From positions 1,054,001 to 1,118,000 of the forward strand of contig NZ_CP073766.1 of the NCBI RefSeq assembly GCF_018255755.1: a stretch of DNA of 64,000 bases, in the 5' to 3' direction. Below the pieces are notes generated by a model. The model had not been told where the DNA came from. It ran no database searches and saw only the letters and a list, made by a program, of their open reading frames with translations. The position numbers were made by a program, and so were the translations under genes. The DNA is from Chitinophaga sp. HK235 (GTDB taxonomy: Bacteria > Bacteroidota > Bacteroidia > Chitinophagales > Chitinophagaceae). Positions 51,001 to 59,326 of the stretch are shown in pieces (positions within the stretch are counted from its first letter, which is position 1; every line of letters begins with the position of its first letter).

Positions 51001-51765
51001 AAGATCACGGTCAAATACTTCCACCGGAGCATTGTCCATCAGCTCTCCGCGTTCATTCCTGATTTCACCGGATACGATAAAATAATCACTGCTTCCATTA
51101 TCATCGTCGTCATCATCATCATCATCACCTTTTTCTGAATTGATCTTCATATCAAGCGTGGTGATTTTACCTGCTTCACATTCCACCTTTTTATGTGTTA
51201 GCAATTTGCCCTCTTTATAAGCACCAACATACACGGTTATTTCATCATTGTTCTGTTCTCCGGGCAGGCCAAGGTCGGCGGCGGTGAAAGTCAGCGTATA
51301 TGCCCCTGCCGTATCCGTATGTCCGGGAATACCAGCGACATTGTCTTTTTTAGGTGCCGTGAGGCTGACAAAAAGATCCAGTCCTGACAATGGCTTATCG
51401 TTATGGTCTATAGCCTTGCCCTGGATAGTATATCGGGGTACAACGGACTGCCCCACCTGAAAATTGGCAGTCACAGGTGTTTCCTGTTTACATTTGACTT
51501 TTGTTTTTGCCAGCTGACTGTTATTATCATATACACTGATGTATACTTCTATTTCCCCATCCTTTGTGTCCGCTTTCTTCACATCATCTGCCGTAAAGGT
51601 GAGTGCATATTTGCCGTCTGTTCCGGCAGCCGTTTCTATTCCCTGTGGCTTTTTATCATTTTCGGGATCAGTAACGGATACATATACTTTCAGTCCGGAT
51701 ACAGGTTTATTTTGTTTGTCGGTGATACTACCGTTTACAATGTAGTTTTTTCCTTTTGAGGCCAT
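42010..51765 (-). CDS. TcA-like subunit of a Tc (ABC) toxin
   Basis: 3251 aa. TcA proteins form the pentameric pore and receptor-binding part of Tc toxins. The N-terminal about 330 residues hold three transthyretin/carboxypeptidase-regulatory-like beta modules (NYIVNGSITDKQNKPVSGL, YTIQGKAIDHNDKPLSGL, FIVSGEIRNERGELMDNAP), separated before the third by nine Asp at residues 214-222. Then comes a long helical shell region. The ABC-toxin/neuraminidase-like boundary is near residue 1870 (YPENWLEPELRDEKSPFFRE). Late regions include long helices (about 2600-2900: IEEAEATLESLKESR, LLQLDKQIVASAARLK), consistent with the central channel. The C-terminus has CTLTLTGNGLRKDTS, typical of the TcB-binding end. 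No signal peptide is present, as is usual for Tc proteins. It starts 46 bp after the TcB-TcC fusion stop. The beta modules at the N-terminus are unusual compared with the TcA proteins I know. Confidence 0.92.
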   Translation of the reverse strand: MASKGKNYIVNGSITDKQNKPVSGLKVYVSVTDPENDKKPQGIETAAGTDGKYALTFTADDVKKADTKDGEIEVYISVYDNNSQLAKTKVKCKQETPVTANFQVGQSVVPRYTIQGKAIDHNDKPLSGLDLFVSLTAPKKDNVAGIPGHTDTAGAYTLTFTAADLGLPGEQNNDEITVYVGAYKEGKLLTHKKVECEAGKITTLDMKINSEKGDDDDDDDDDNGSSDYFIVSGEIRNERGELMDNAPVEVFDRDLRTEQSLGKVVASKGKYSVKYKAEQFNRAEKATADIVVKAYDANGGVIFQSPVYFNAASRLEVNINLSEIEYKGLSEWEVLAATLQPLLEGLSPLDLKEDGQFQDVSFLSGETARTPHIIISWIAAWHLAERALRWGVPMDAAIFYGFIRQGQPGLLTDVLLMDVLDKNKAELVKEKVLKELTMLSEDLQRDILLKAFQANYIPLAMNTAVAQLLTDLHAIKLKYAADDKAGTGKGTVGDLIKLTPAVAEDPGKFLAAYTTNKGSMDDLWRQLETDQVYTKEVIQNLKLSFDLGALTRNHIPMVAALQQNITSGTARDQREFALYDANEWLNIIRNNGPDGKPVGYPVNMDGATEEEKQQQFATILETTFERNYPTTAFAGKLLKERDKFRKQMLASGPQAMARPIFDASGEFIVYNPDFDLEDTRVEQYVEEHPESVEHIEDVPATIKEIKAIQRMFRLNPAYRTVAATMNSEIDSAQQVYFMGLERFIAIMKEKNIGAADAKRIFRKAENAYALALSYYGTYNQAVNSTTPAMVPAPVPVSGNNTVVGHKKMAAANILPNLSTLFGSMDYCECKECRSVYSTAAHYVDILRFLNERETNGSSIHRGKKVKQVLLERRPDLGEIELSCENTNTPLPYIDLVNEVLEDAVQPPVPIVLDSPALLVAGVISPALREAMKAKGITISAEAEIAAPDSRHRWTIRDTNHSYQASVADNHIHILSTRQTHLSQAALKANPEYTNIAAYNKLATQVYPLTLPFNLWSLQSTLWLQQMGTEPSVLWKLFQQQTEEGDNSSSTPSDTEIDSAYLNMTTMERDIITDTVASKEPWEFWGLVETGNNIPHPDMPDDITANIMGDWLTVLSHVPLLLFKTGLDYGQLLQLLSMPFINPAGNIYIQDTVPAGGTQCDTNQFVVMNLNTAAAGRIHRFIRLWKKLNIRMQEADMVLPYIDPANPGAGKMLTEPVIRFIAQADRIRARFSMEWPVVLALFRNIDHTLYSVDGTAAAQPQQTLYQQLFCNKLIDAAVFPDHPAAITGPVQGYIPGIIAALGMSERELFLVMKDMELNANSDLDWTILTRIYRISVLSKILSLNIAELLRLKNLWGSYPFASPEALQSFIDLAMKVKAAGFSVAELDYLLAHQSSLQPDMRPDDKTLAQYLQPLRDELQKILNGVVIKPEETPEDYVRSKLGLIPTLFTDASQLKAMAIISGIWINTATEHQDDLITAYFGEVLDAAIAKQQLAPPPQGLAGAARFAWLQPLLQQYLMKMQCEAFLIQKLSALLSISSTHMEHLLRRTIIADQPLLVAFSDTRFLEKQPDGFYRYALTSAELPAIFSNLRLLHKLSLIITKLKIKPEELEWWLSGTNASSFGWPHPAHFPVDNNTTIALEAWLHFTGFFAWKNTLPATVTNMLAWMTAVLSATDNGIIEELAKLTGWEATDITTCVEAFGWEPGVAFRNIDHLQRLKECMQLVRQLGVNAARIFSWADANPAADTAESMKQVLKAKYDLSRWEEIIKPLQDDLRTKKRDALVSWLIAHPNQTTGQYWITENDLYNYFLIDVEMGVCMQTSRLKQAVAAAQLLVQRCLLNLEEDIIARADLDEKWNQWKWMKYYRVWEANRKVFLYPENWLEPELRDEKSPFFRELEEELMQQDVDNNNAEQAYLNYLEKLDRVANLETRAIYNEVTLDEAVLHVFARTRSSIAPEYFYRQRKNGGRWTAWEKIDLDINSNHLMAGVHNKRLFLMWPQFIEKATEPVSQSIPTQGGNFTLTAPDRYWDINLAWSEMKKGKWIPKTIADAVITVKQDNTGGNFRENIAFRIRIQQSIDVRLYSNKPGNAVKGTDNFEKTGKQVVSTAKPQEYLIAANESAFRNNLMQHQTGSYSFYFTSLEEAKTNAELQAAAAQDSFKLLNNISPGKTFTVIDAAAAGFSDFGTFSCWDSHRNYMVDYYASNWQQRQSSAWTYYQDGAFNFYIHYHPFAELFIRELNIKGLKGLLNRKIQIAPGSIPDSPAAFNFQEYYKPTQFVTRSYRLADKTLSYPVEDVDFTYMGAYAVYNWELFFHAPFYIANKLAANQRFEEALEWYHYIFNPVNTDDTVNDNSTPQQRFWITKPFFETTRADYYRQKIESLLESIARIDRESVMQVSEWRNNPFNPHLLARMRTVAYQKNVLIKYIQTILSWADQLFRRNTMEFINEAAQLYVLAEAILGPKPKVVPEAKGRQVKTFYQLEKDSIDAFGNVLTEVENLIPAMPVTGVPLADRPELPRFELLYFGIPHNEKMMTMWDTVSDRLFKIRHCMNIEGQVQQLPLSDQPIDPGVLISAAAAGNIDITGMLADINAPMPLYRFNFMLQRALDHCAEVKSLGAALLSALEKKDAEAFTTLRNKHEMLMLRATTSIRNKQIEEAEATLESLKESRLLATIRRDYYARLIEEGWSVGEKAAFVLSTVATGLEAAVTASYIIGGGLSVIPTFLAGCAGFGGTPTVSASVGGENLAQAAERGGKALNSLATTLEKGAQLTLTAANYSRRAEEWEFQRQLAEQELLQLDKQIVASAARLKIAGQELVLHDKQVLNLEKEMEYMERKFTSQELYNWMSNQLSTLYFQSYQLAFDLAKRTEKCFRYELGLSSSNYIQFGYWDNLRKGLLCGESLHHDLKRLETAYYEQNRRTYELRKHISLSLLDPVALLQLKQKGECFITIPETLFDMDYPGHYFRRIKAVSLSIPCITGPFTTIACTLTLTGNGLRKDTSLSARGKYARDYTVTDPRFRDEITAVQSIAVSHAQQDSGLFEVNFGDERYLPFEGAGAVSTWHIQLNKDFRQFDFNTLTDVVLHMNYTAREGGEAFKQQVVSELKQQLNEMALAENRKGMFRVFDIQQEFPEKWYRFLYPASNDSDQELVLDDLAARLPYFTRSFQQKKVSRIELVARFHGQETPMQVLLSPAGADLQDMTSSNSYPGLQQLVKPFASGEEVLLQPWSIKLKPKDADDFRSLPADSIEKLYLIINYSIA
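51100..51126 (-). repeat. Nine consecutive Asp codons in the TcA-like gene
   Basis: GAT/GAC triplets encode residues 214-222 of the TcA-like protein, linking the second and third beta modules. It is a short triplet run and not a CRISPR repeat. Length variation by slippage is possible, and an acidic run could bind Ca2+; both are inference. Confidence 0.8.
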
Positions 51766-51811
51766 AAAATTTACATTAAAAAGTTTGTGATAAATTATGC
51801 TGAGGTCACGG

Positions 51812-54800
51812 TTATATCATGCCGTCATAAGGAGATAATCTCGGTGGGATGGAGCCTTGCTCAAAGTTTCCCCAGAAGTCAAACGAACCAAATGCGGCGT
51901 CAAATTTTTCCCGTTCCTCTCTTCCTTCCCAGAATCCAAGGTCTGTGGTAGTCCCTTTTTTGGGGCCACTGGTATATTGTTTGGAGTAGCGGTTATGGAA
52001 AAATTTAGGATGGCGGATGAGCATATAGGAACCATCTTTATCTCTTAGTTCGGCAGGAGTATTAGACGGTACCACGCCGGAGTCTTCCATATTTTTGTTT
52101 CTTGCCATCAGGAATATACCTGCGATATCCGCTACTGCTCCAAGAGTTCCGACTCCAGCTTTTAATCCCTTGCTAAAAGGACGGACTTCCGAGATGCCCA
52201 CACCTCCACTGGCTTCTTTAAACCCTGCTTTGTCAGCAACTACTCCATTACCCATTTTTACATCCTTTATTCCTTCCAATACATCGGCAGGCGCTTTACC
52301 CTCCAGGGTTGTTTGCCAGTTTTTCGCACTAGTAGCCTCTTTAAGAATACCAATATCTCCGGTTCGGGTACCAGCTTCCATTCCTCCGGGATTTTTGTCC
52401 ACACTGGTGATTTTAGCATCTTTCATACCCAGCTCACTAACCAACTTGCCGCTGGCCTCCCCGTAATGGCCTCCCTTTTGTCCTTCCATGGCTGCAATGG
52501 ATCTCTCACGGATACTTGTCCTCAAAGATTTATCTGCTGCCTGTCCCTGAGCACCGGCATATTTAAGGCGCAGCGCTCTGCCTTCCGGTGAAGCCTCTGC
52601 AATTTTTGCCAGCTGATCACCCGTAGGTGGAGGGAGTTCCACTCCCCCACTGGTGGCTTTCACCTTTCCCGTCTGCAATTGTCTTCCCCCATCAAAAGCT
52701 GCCTCTCTCACTTGTGCCTCTACAACATCATGAATATCATTACTAAAGTCGAACTTGGGTCTCTCTGCCATCCCTTCCGGATCAATGAACGAGACAGGCC
52801 GGTTGCTGACATAACGATATCCATTGATACCAGCTTCGATGCCCAGCGGATCAGAGGCGGTCCACCGTGCCAGCCAGGGGGCATAGTAGCGGGCACCATG
52901 ACAGGCGAGACCTGTCTCCTCATCTCTTTCCATGCCTGTGTAGCGGTAACGTTTAGCCGCTGCCTTTATAGCAGCGTTCAACCATTGATAGGCCGTAGTG
53001 CCAAAAGGATGAAATTCTTCATAACTGATAACGGCAGCCGCTGTGGTATTGTCCACCTCCAGACAGGAAGAGCCGATCTGATTAAAGAGCTGGTAACGAA
53101 CGAGCTGCTCCGGAGAACCATCATTGATCCCGTTGCGTGTTTCTATCATGGTAAAACGGTGTGTCCCGTCCATAAGGCTTAGCGTGGTCCTTTCCAGTCC
53201 AGCATGTTGTCCGCTGTATTTTTTATAGACTTCAAAAGTATTGATGTAAATACGCTCTTCCTTTATTACAGGGACTGCATTGGGGGCTGCTGCCAGCGTG
53301 GTGATTTTACGTATGCGAGTGCCGGCATAGTCGTACTGATACCAGGTAGTTTCCGGTATACCGCCGTCTGTACGGCGTTGCGCCACACTCTTCACCAGCT
53401 CGTTACTGAAACTCCATCCCAGCTCCTGCAGATGGGGCATCGCCGTCATATTTCCATGGGCAGTATCATAACTATAGTGATAGGTATAATTCCCGGAGCG
53501 GGTGTTTAGCAAACGGTTGTTCTCCGTCGCATAATCATACTGACGGCCCCAGTTATTGCCGGTAGCCTGATGACGCATCTGAAGTATATTGCCCACTGCG
53601 TCATAGACATACTGCTGTTTATAATTACGCATCAACGAAGGATCACCAGGATGCAGAGAAGAGAGATAAGGAGCATCTGCCCAGTTGTCCGCTGCTTCAA
53701 AAAGCAGGGCTGCATTATTTTCTCGGCCAGTAGCGGTTATAAGACGGTAGCAGGCATCATATTGATAGGTGTTGATACCGGAGATTAGCTGATTACCGGC
53801 AAAAGTTACCGGAATATTATGATCTGCTATATGGGTGATATTACCGGAAGGATCATAAGTATATCGCAGGTCCTGCAACGGATCATCATTACCACGGCGG
53901 CTCGACACTGCTGTAAGCCTTAGTGTCAGTGGGTCATAGCTGAAATTGGTCACCACACCATTACCATAGATAATTTTGTTACGCTGCCCTTTTTCATTAT
54001 ACCCTATCTGGCTAATGTAGGCCACCGGCCCGGCTGATTGCGGATGGACCACCTCTTCCTGCACCAGATAACCACCTTCATCATATCCGGGCAAAACAAT
54101 ACTTCCATCCGGCTTTTGCTGCCGTACAACAAGTCCGAGCGCATTAAAGACAGTATATTCCGTAAATATCGTCTCTTCCAGTTTTGTCGATGACCGAGCC
54201 GTTTTCCAGTCCGGGACCGTTGTAAAGTCTTTAAACAATTGCCTGGAAACGGACCTGGGGTTACCCTTAAAATCATATGCGGGTATACTGATTACTCCTG
54301 CCGTATCATAGTGCAACAGTTCCCTGCCACATAGGTTGAGCTGCTTCGGATCTATAGCTGTTTCCCCATAGATGATATACTCATAACAATGGTCCATCGG
54401 TATGGGACCATCTCCTCCTTTCACCGTAGCGCTCACCAGGCGGTGCAGGGTATCATAATCGTACAGAAACTGATAACCACGCGCATCCCATTTGCTTAAT
54501 GGTAATTGCAGCACATCCGGAAATAACCATCCTTCTCCCTGGTCCATATGCCATTGATACACATTCCTGCCAGACATTTCCCAGGTATTCCTCAGTACAA
54601 CATTACCTCTTGCATCTCTCACCCATAGCAGATTACCGGTAATATCCATTTTGAAAAAAGTAGAAAAGTATACAGCTGCGCCGGTTTCAGCATCACGGTT
54701 ATGCTCCACCTGAAGCAAAGAGCGCCCCATAACATCGAAGTGTATCATCAATGGCGTCTGTGCATGCTGAGCCGTTTGCTCCGCTGCAACCTTTTCCATT

Positions 54801-57800
54801 TCCGGATCTCTTCCCTGCATCAGGAAAACATCGTCCAGCAGGTGCCCCACACGGTCATGATACCATTTCGATTCCAATACCGTATCATTTCTGTCGTACA
54901 GTTGTTGCTTCCAGGGAGTAAAAGTCACTCTTGAAAGCGTACTGTCGCTGTATACTGTTTTTATCAGCCGCCCCATGGCATCATAATAAAATAATGTACT
55001 TACTCCTTTTTCCACCAGTTCAGCAGCTTCTTCAAACTGAGGAGAAAGCGCATAATAAGGTTCGTATTTTTTTACGGGATTACCTTTATTATTCAGCACA
55101 GTGCGGCCGCTGGCCAACCAACGTAGTTGTTGCGGGACTAATGTTGCTGTATTCACTTCTTCTATGGTATAATGCGACGCCGTATGGATCGTTAGTTTTT
55201 TAGCTATTCCCGGAGCTGCCTGCATTTTTTTCATGATCACCTGCCCTAAACCATTGGTGTATTCAAAAGTTATCTGTACATCGGAATCCGGATTTTCCCG
55301 GTAATGCGTTGTCCTTTGAATCGTAGCCACTACAGCAGGTTTACCTGTTTCCATATAGGCATTGACGTTATATACCATTCGAACACTGCCATGCTGCAAC
55401 AGTTGTTTGGCCAGAGAAGTCAGTGTCACAGCATCCTCTGCATGGAAAAACTCCTGTACCAGCTGTTGTTCTGTTTCAGTGGTCTCCGCGGTGAGATGCA
55501 ACAGATCATCCGCTTCTTCCCCTTTTCCCATCACTGCGGTTGCTTTTGTTAACCCTAGTTCATCTGACAAAACTGCAGTGATGTTATCATTCGAATCTTT
55601 TAGTTGTTCTGCCTCCAGTGTATAAAAGTTAAAGACAGTCGCTGTTATGCGATTACCCAGCGCATCTTCCGTATGCTGCAATAGCAGCCAGTAGTCCTTA
55701 TAATAACCCAATTTTGTGACTGATCCTGCTGCATCTGTATACGATACCGGTAGGAAAAAGCGATGCTGAGCAGCTGTTACGGTTTCACCGATCTGAAGCA
55801 ATTGTGTAGTACCAGAGGGAATCCACCAGCCATCAGCATCCGGGAACCGTACATATTTCCCTGCACTCATCAGGTCTGAGGTTACTTTGTCTCCATATAC
55901 ATATCCTACCAGGCTGTCAGGAAAAGCCAACTGGTATTGCTGATCAGTAAAAGCATACCTATCCCTTGTGAACAAAGGCAAAGACGCCAGCAGGGTATTA
56001 TCCTTATATCGTGTACAGATATTCGCTATCAGACGATGCTGAGGTATAACGGGAACAGGCGTTGCATAATAAGGCAGTGCCGTTGTCTCCGAAATAATAT
56101 GTCGGAAATCAGACACATCATACCAGGTGGCTGCTCTTTTGATATGATACAATTCGAATGTTTTTGTTTCTGCTTTCAGCGGCAACAAATAAGTATCTTC
56201 ATCGATAATTATATTTGTATAACGGTACTGGTTATACGTTATCATCAGGGTAGCCTGTGCTTCCTGTACTTCCTGTGGCAGGCTGTCATCAGGAGAGATG
56301 CGGGGGTATATTACAGTCACTGTTTCCAGCGGATGGCCAAAATCATCTGTACGTAATTGCAACTCCTGCTGCACACGGGGATCAGTTACGTTCTGTTCAT
56401 AGGTGTAGGCGATCGTTTCGTGCGGAAATACGGCCAATACAGCATGCTGTTGTGATGTCCGTGGCTGGAGTAGTCTCGCACTGCAGCTAAAGGTAGTGAC
56501 ACTGTATGGCAGTACAGCCATGGCCTTGTCTCCTACTCTGTCCTCCATAAATATTTCTATGCGTATCACCTTACCCCGGCATGCACGCCAGGCTTCACGG
56601 CACTCGTCTACCGTCAATTCAGCAGGTAATAACAGCCCGGGCTGTATTTTTTCCAGTGAAGCAGCTGGCACACGGTCGTACCAGTAGTCACCCGTATATG
56701 CTGTCAATCCACCTTGAAGACCAGACCATATACCGGTATGATACCAGGTCCTGGTAGTAACAGCAGGTTGTTGCAGCGACTGTTCCCCCATACGGTCAAT
56801 ATCTGTTTTCGTCCAGTATTTCAATTCTTCCGCATCAGTATGTTCTACCATACCGAATCCCCTGAATTCTCGCTCTGTATGGTCATAATAACCATGGTGA
56901 TATTTGTAGGTACTCACCGAACGATGCCCTGATATCAGATCGCGGGTTTCCACAGCGGCAATACAGTGTACGGGAAAATGCAGCCTGGTGATCCATGGGT
57001 GGCCTGCCAGCTCATCTTCCAGGTAAAATTTCGTAGAAGGGGCATATGTCAGCATCACTTCTTTCCCCATGTTGTTTTTGTAACCCGTCAACAGATAGGG
57101 TTTCCGGCCCTGTAGCAGGTCGATGTAGCGCAAAGGAGAATCTGCGGCGGCAGGGAGATTGTCAGACCACACAATACAGGCAACACCATTGCCCAGCAGA
57201 TCTGCTACGATAACATTGGCCGCCGGATGTATATCAGGGAAATTATCTATTTCGACAGGAGTGATGGAAAAGGCATTTCCACATTGGTTCTGCCAGCAGC
57301 TGCATTTATTTTTGCCGAGATAAATAAGGTCAGCAGTGCCGGACCCATCAATGTCTGCCAGCCTTACAAACCGGGGCTGGAAGGCATCCTGGGTATCCAG
57401 CAGCGGTGCATGGCCCATATTTATCTTCGCGCCAAATTTACCGTAACCCAAATTTGGCCAGTAACACACTTCTGCATGGCGGATACGAACAATGTCTGTT
57501 AACCCGTCTCCACTCATGTCTGCCAGGAAGAAGGTTTCCTGTGCATCCGTAAAAATGACACGGGGACCAGCTTCTTCATCAGCAGGCAGTAAAACCTGAC
57601 ATGCTTTATCATATCCATTTTTTCCATATCCTGGATACCAGGTGAATACGTTATCAGCAGCTATCAGCAGATCGGGTTTTCCGTCGCCATTAAGATCAAT
57701 CATACGGAGACCCGGATCACTCATATCCAGCGATGGTACTTTTTCGAAAGGACGAAAACCTTTCCAGCAACCTTTTTCATCGACTTCAAAATATCCAGGA

Positions 57801-59326
57801 GCAGAAGCTGCAAAGGAGGTCAGTTGTTTGCTGCCGTCAGCATCCAGATCTGCGAGCTGCCAGGTATTTCCCAGTCCATCAAAAGAAGGTCTGGCAGCGA
57901 TAAGCCGGGCCGGTGTAAATCTGCCTTCACCCAGATTGCGCTTATAATACCATCCTTCAGCCTGTTCTACGAGGATTCCGTTCATGCCCTCATTATACAG
58001 GTCGGTCAGGAGATAGTCACCTGTTAGCCCTTGTGGTAAATGCACTGCTGAAGCAGTGTCTGGTTGTTGAATAGTTTTGTTCCATTCGGGCTGCTGATAG
58101 CTGAGTGTCAGCGGAGGCAGGCTTTTGCTGCTATAGGAACCATTCTCTTTTTTTATGTAACCAGTAATGGTAATAGCCTGGAGGAAGGTAAGGCCGGCTG
58201 AGATGTTATAATCGTAGGCAAAATCCATGGATTTTACCAGGGCAGCGCTTCCTGGCAATTCATCAAAATAATGCATCTGCAATACTCTTCTGCACAAACG
58301 GGTAGTACGTATTTCAAAACCGCTGTTATATACAGAGCAGGCATCTTGCCGGAAACCCCATTCACTGCTTTTAGTATAGGGCGCTTGTTGCGCGTATTCC
58401 CCATAGTCAAAAATGGTCTGAAAAAAATAATCTTCCGGCATGGGAAAGGCTTGCTCTGGGGAAGTATAAGGCGCCTTATTGCCATACAATACTTTTTCCG
58501 GATACAGGTTAGTATAAGTAAGCTCTCCTTTTGATAACCTGTTGCGATGGTGCAGCAATGACTGATCAAAGCCCGCCTTATCTTCTTTTTTGTACTGATA
58601 ATGACAGCAGTTACCCTGGTCATCATATACAAATTCCGGCATCCACTGGAATATGCGGAAGGGATCAGCCGGATCAGATATACGGGCATTAGCGCTCCAA
58701 CCATATAAAGTTGTCAGGTTGCCGGAGGAAATAATACGCCACTTAACTTCAGGACTGACAACACTTTTCCACCGTTCAATCCTGGCAAACTTGCCTTCGG
58801 TTCTGGGACGGTAGCAGCGGATGGTATAATTCCCATCCGGTGAAGACCACTCATCATACAACTCCTTCCCGACGGTATCCCTAACCATACCGCCGTCAGC
58901 CGCACGTTTCAATTGCGGTACCAGCTCGTCCACATCTGTCAACAGGAAAGTATCCGTCTCCAGGTCATCGTGATAAACCGGAATACCCTTATCTGTTTTT
59001 CGTTTGATAACACTCAGGTTGAGATCCCAGCCCATACCGAAGATTCCGTTACCTGCACCCGAATTATAGGTAAGCTGCAGATCAGGAAGCCCCCCTCTCG
59101 CCGGAGATACAGGAAGAGGGAACTGTAGAGAGGAAGTTCCATTCACGGCATTGACTGTAAACTGTTCATCGATGCCCTTCAGCGCACCACCTCCTTTGGG
59201 CAGTATCACAGCTGGAATGTTAACTTTTGATGCAACGGAAGATGACTGCTTTTCCGGCAAGGCATGCATCGTCTTTCCGACAGGTTTTACCAGGTCTGAT
59301 GCGACCCCTGATCTGACTGTATCCAT
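51812..59326 (-). CDS. TcB-TcC fusion with RHS shell and C-terminal effector
   Basis: 2504 aa. The N-terminus has an SpvB-type domain (FTVNAVNGTSSLQFPLPVSP, LTYNSGAGNGIFGMGWDL, about 40-330). FG-GAP/VCBS-type beta-propeller repeats follow (DADGSKQL, DLNGDGKPDLLIA near 543, DMSGDGLTDIVRI, DIDGSGTADLIYL), with the TcdB middle regions behind them. RHS/YD repeats (for example NGVVTNFSYDPLTLRLTAVS, YQYDACYRLITATG) run to an RHS core (RYRYTGMERDEETGLACHGA, ARWTASDPLGIEAGINGYRY, FIDPEGM ending at Met2186). In TcC proteins the shell cleaves itself just after this core and encloses the effector. The effector here is residues 2187-2504, of unrecognised type, with a hydrophobic helix (VGTLGAVADIAGIFLM) near residue 2400. 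TcB and TcC are fused in one chain. No signal peptide is seen. Confidence 0.95.
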   Translation of the reverse strand: MDTVRSGVASDLVKPVGKTMHALPEKQSSSVASKVNIPAVILPKGGGALKGIDEQFTVNAVNGTSSLQFPLPVSPARGGLPDLQLTYNSGAGNGIFGMGWDLNLSVIKRKTDKGIPVYHDDLETDTFLLTDVDELVPQLKRAADGGMVRDTVGKELYDEWSSPDGNYTIRCYRPRTEGKFARIERWKSVVSPEVKWRIISSGNLTTLYGWSANARISDPADPFRIFQWMPEFVYDDQGNCCHYQYKKEDKAGFDQSLLHHRNRLSKGELTYTNLYPEKVLYGNKAPYTSPEQAFPMPEDYFFQTIFDYGEYAQQAPYTKSSEWGFRQDACSVYNSGFEIRTTRLCRRVLQMHYFDELPGSAALVKSMDFAYDYNISAGLTFLQAITITGYIKKENGSYSSKSLPPLTLSYQQPEWNKTIQQPDTASAVHLPQGLTGDYLLTDLYNEGMNGILVEQAEGWYYKRNLGEGRFTPARLIAARPSFDGLGNTWQLADLDADGSKQLTSFAASAPGYFEVDEKGCWKGFRPFEKVPSLDMSDPGLRMIDLNGDGKPDLLIAADNVFTWYPGYGKNGYDKACQVLLPADEEAGPRVIFTDAQETFFLADMSGDGLTDIVRIRHAEVCYWPNLGYGKFGAKINMGHAPLLDTQDAFQPRFVRLADIDGSGTADLIYLGKNKCSCWQNQCGNAFSITPVEIDNFPDIHPAANVIVADLLGNGVACIVWSDNLPAAADSPLRYIDLLQGRKPYLLTGYKNNMGKEVMLTYAPSTKFYLEDELAGHPWITRLHFPVHCIAAVETRDLISGHRSVSTYKYHHGYYDHTEREFRGFGMVEHTDAEELKYWTKTDIDRMGEQSLQQPAVTTRTWYHTGIWSGLQGGLTAYTGDYWYDRVPAASLEKIQPGLLLPAELTVDECREAWRACRGKVIRIEIFMEDRVGDKAMAVLPYSVTTFSCSARLLQPRTSQQHAVLAVFPHETIAYTYEQNVTDPRVQQELQLRTDDFGHPLETVTVIYPRISPDDSLPQEVQEAQATLMITYNQYRYTNIIIDEDTYLLPLKAETKTFELYHIKRAATWYDVSDFRHIISETTALPYYATPVPVIPQHRLIANICTRYKDNTLLASLPLFTRDRYAFTDQQYQLAFPDSLVGYVYGDKVTSDLMSAGKYVRFPDADGWWIPSGTTQLLQIGETVTAAQHRFFLPVSYTDAAGSVTKLGYYKDYWLLLQHTEDALGNRITATVFNFYTLEAEQLKDSNDNITAVLSDELGLTKATAVMGKGEEADDLLHLTAETTETEQQLVQEFFHAEDAVTLTSLAKQLLQHGSVRMVYNVNAYMETGKPAVVATIQRTTHYRENPDSDVQITFEYTNGLGQVIMKKMQAAPGIAKKLTIHTASHYTIEEVNTATLVPQQLRWLASGRTVLNNKGNPVKKYEPYYALSPQFEEAAELVEKGVSTLFYYDAMGRLIKTVYSDSTLSRVTFTPWKQQLYDRNDTVLESKWYHDRVGHLLDDVFLMQGRDPEMEKVAAEQTAQHAQTPLMIHFDVMGRSLLQVEHNRDAETGAAVYFSTFFKMDITGNLLWVRDARGNVVLRNTWEMSGRNVYQWHMDQGEGWLFPDVLQLPLSKWDARGYQFLYDYDTLHRLVSATVKGGDGPIPMDHCYEYIIYGETAIDPKQLNLCGRELLHYDTAGVISIPAYDFKGNPRSVSRQLFKDFTTVPDWKTARSSTKLEETIFTEYTVFNALGLVVRQQKPDGSIVLPGYDEGGYLVQEEVVHPQSAGPVAYISQIGYNEKGQRNKIIYGNGVVTNFSYDPLTLRLTAVSSRRGNDDPLQDLRYTYDPSGNITHIADHNIPVTFAGNQLISGINTYQYDACYRLITATGRENNAALLFEAADNWADAPYLSSLHPGDPSLMRNYKQQYVYDAVGNILQMRHQATGNNWGRQYDYATENNRLLNTRSGNYTYHYSYDTAHGNMTAMPHLQELGWSFSNELVKSVAQRRTDGGIPETTWYQYDYAGTRIRKITTLAAAPNAVPVIKEERIYINTFEVYKKYSGQHAGLERTTLSLMDGTHRFTMIETRNGINDGSPEQLVRYQLFNQIGSSCLEVDNTTAAAVISYEEFHPFGTTAYQWLNAAIKAAAKRYRYTGMERDEETGLACHGARYYAPWLARWTASDPLGIEAGINGYRYVSNRPVSFIDPEGMAERPKFDFSNDIHDVVEAQVREAAFDGGRQLQTGKVKATSGGVELPPPTGDQLAKIAEASPEGRALRLKYAGAQGQAADKSLRTSIRERSIAAMEGQKGGHYGEASGKLVSELGMKDAKITSVDKNPGGMEAGTRTGDIGILKEATSAKNWQTTLEGKAPADVLEGIKDVKMGNGVVADKAGFKEASGGVGISEVRPFSKGLKAGVGTLGAVADIAGIFLMARNKNMEDSGVVPSNTPAELRDKDGSYMLIRHPKFFHNRYSKQYTSGPKKGTTTDLGFWEGREEREKFDAAFGSFDFWGNFEQGSIPPRLSPYDGMI

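Noticed and set aside
51100..51126. Triplet repeat that could look like a short CRISPR or satellite array
   Set aside because: It is an in-frame run of nine Asp codons inside a coding gene, with no spacers.
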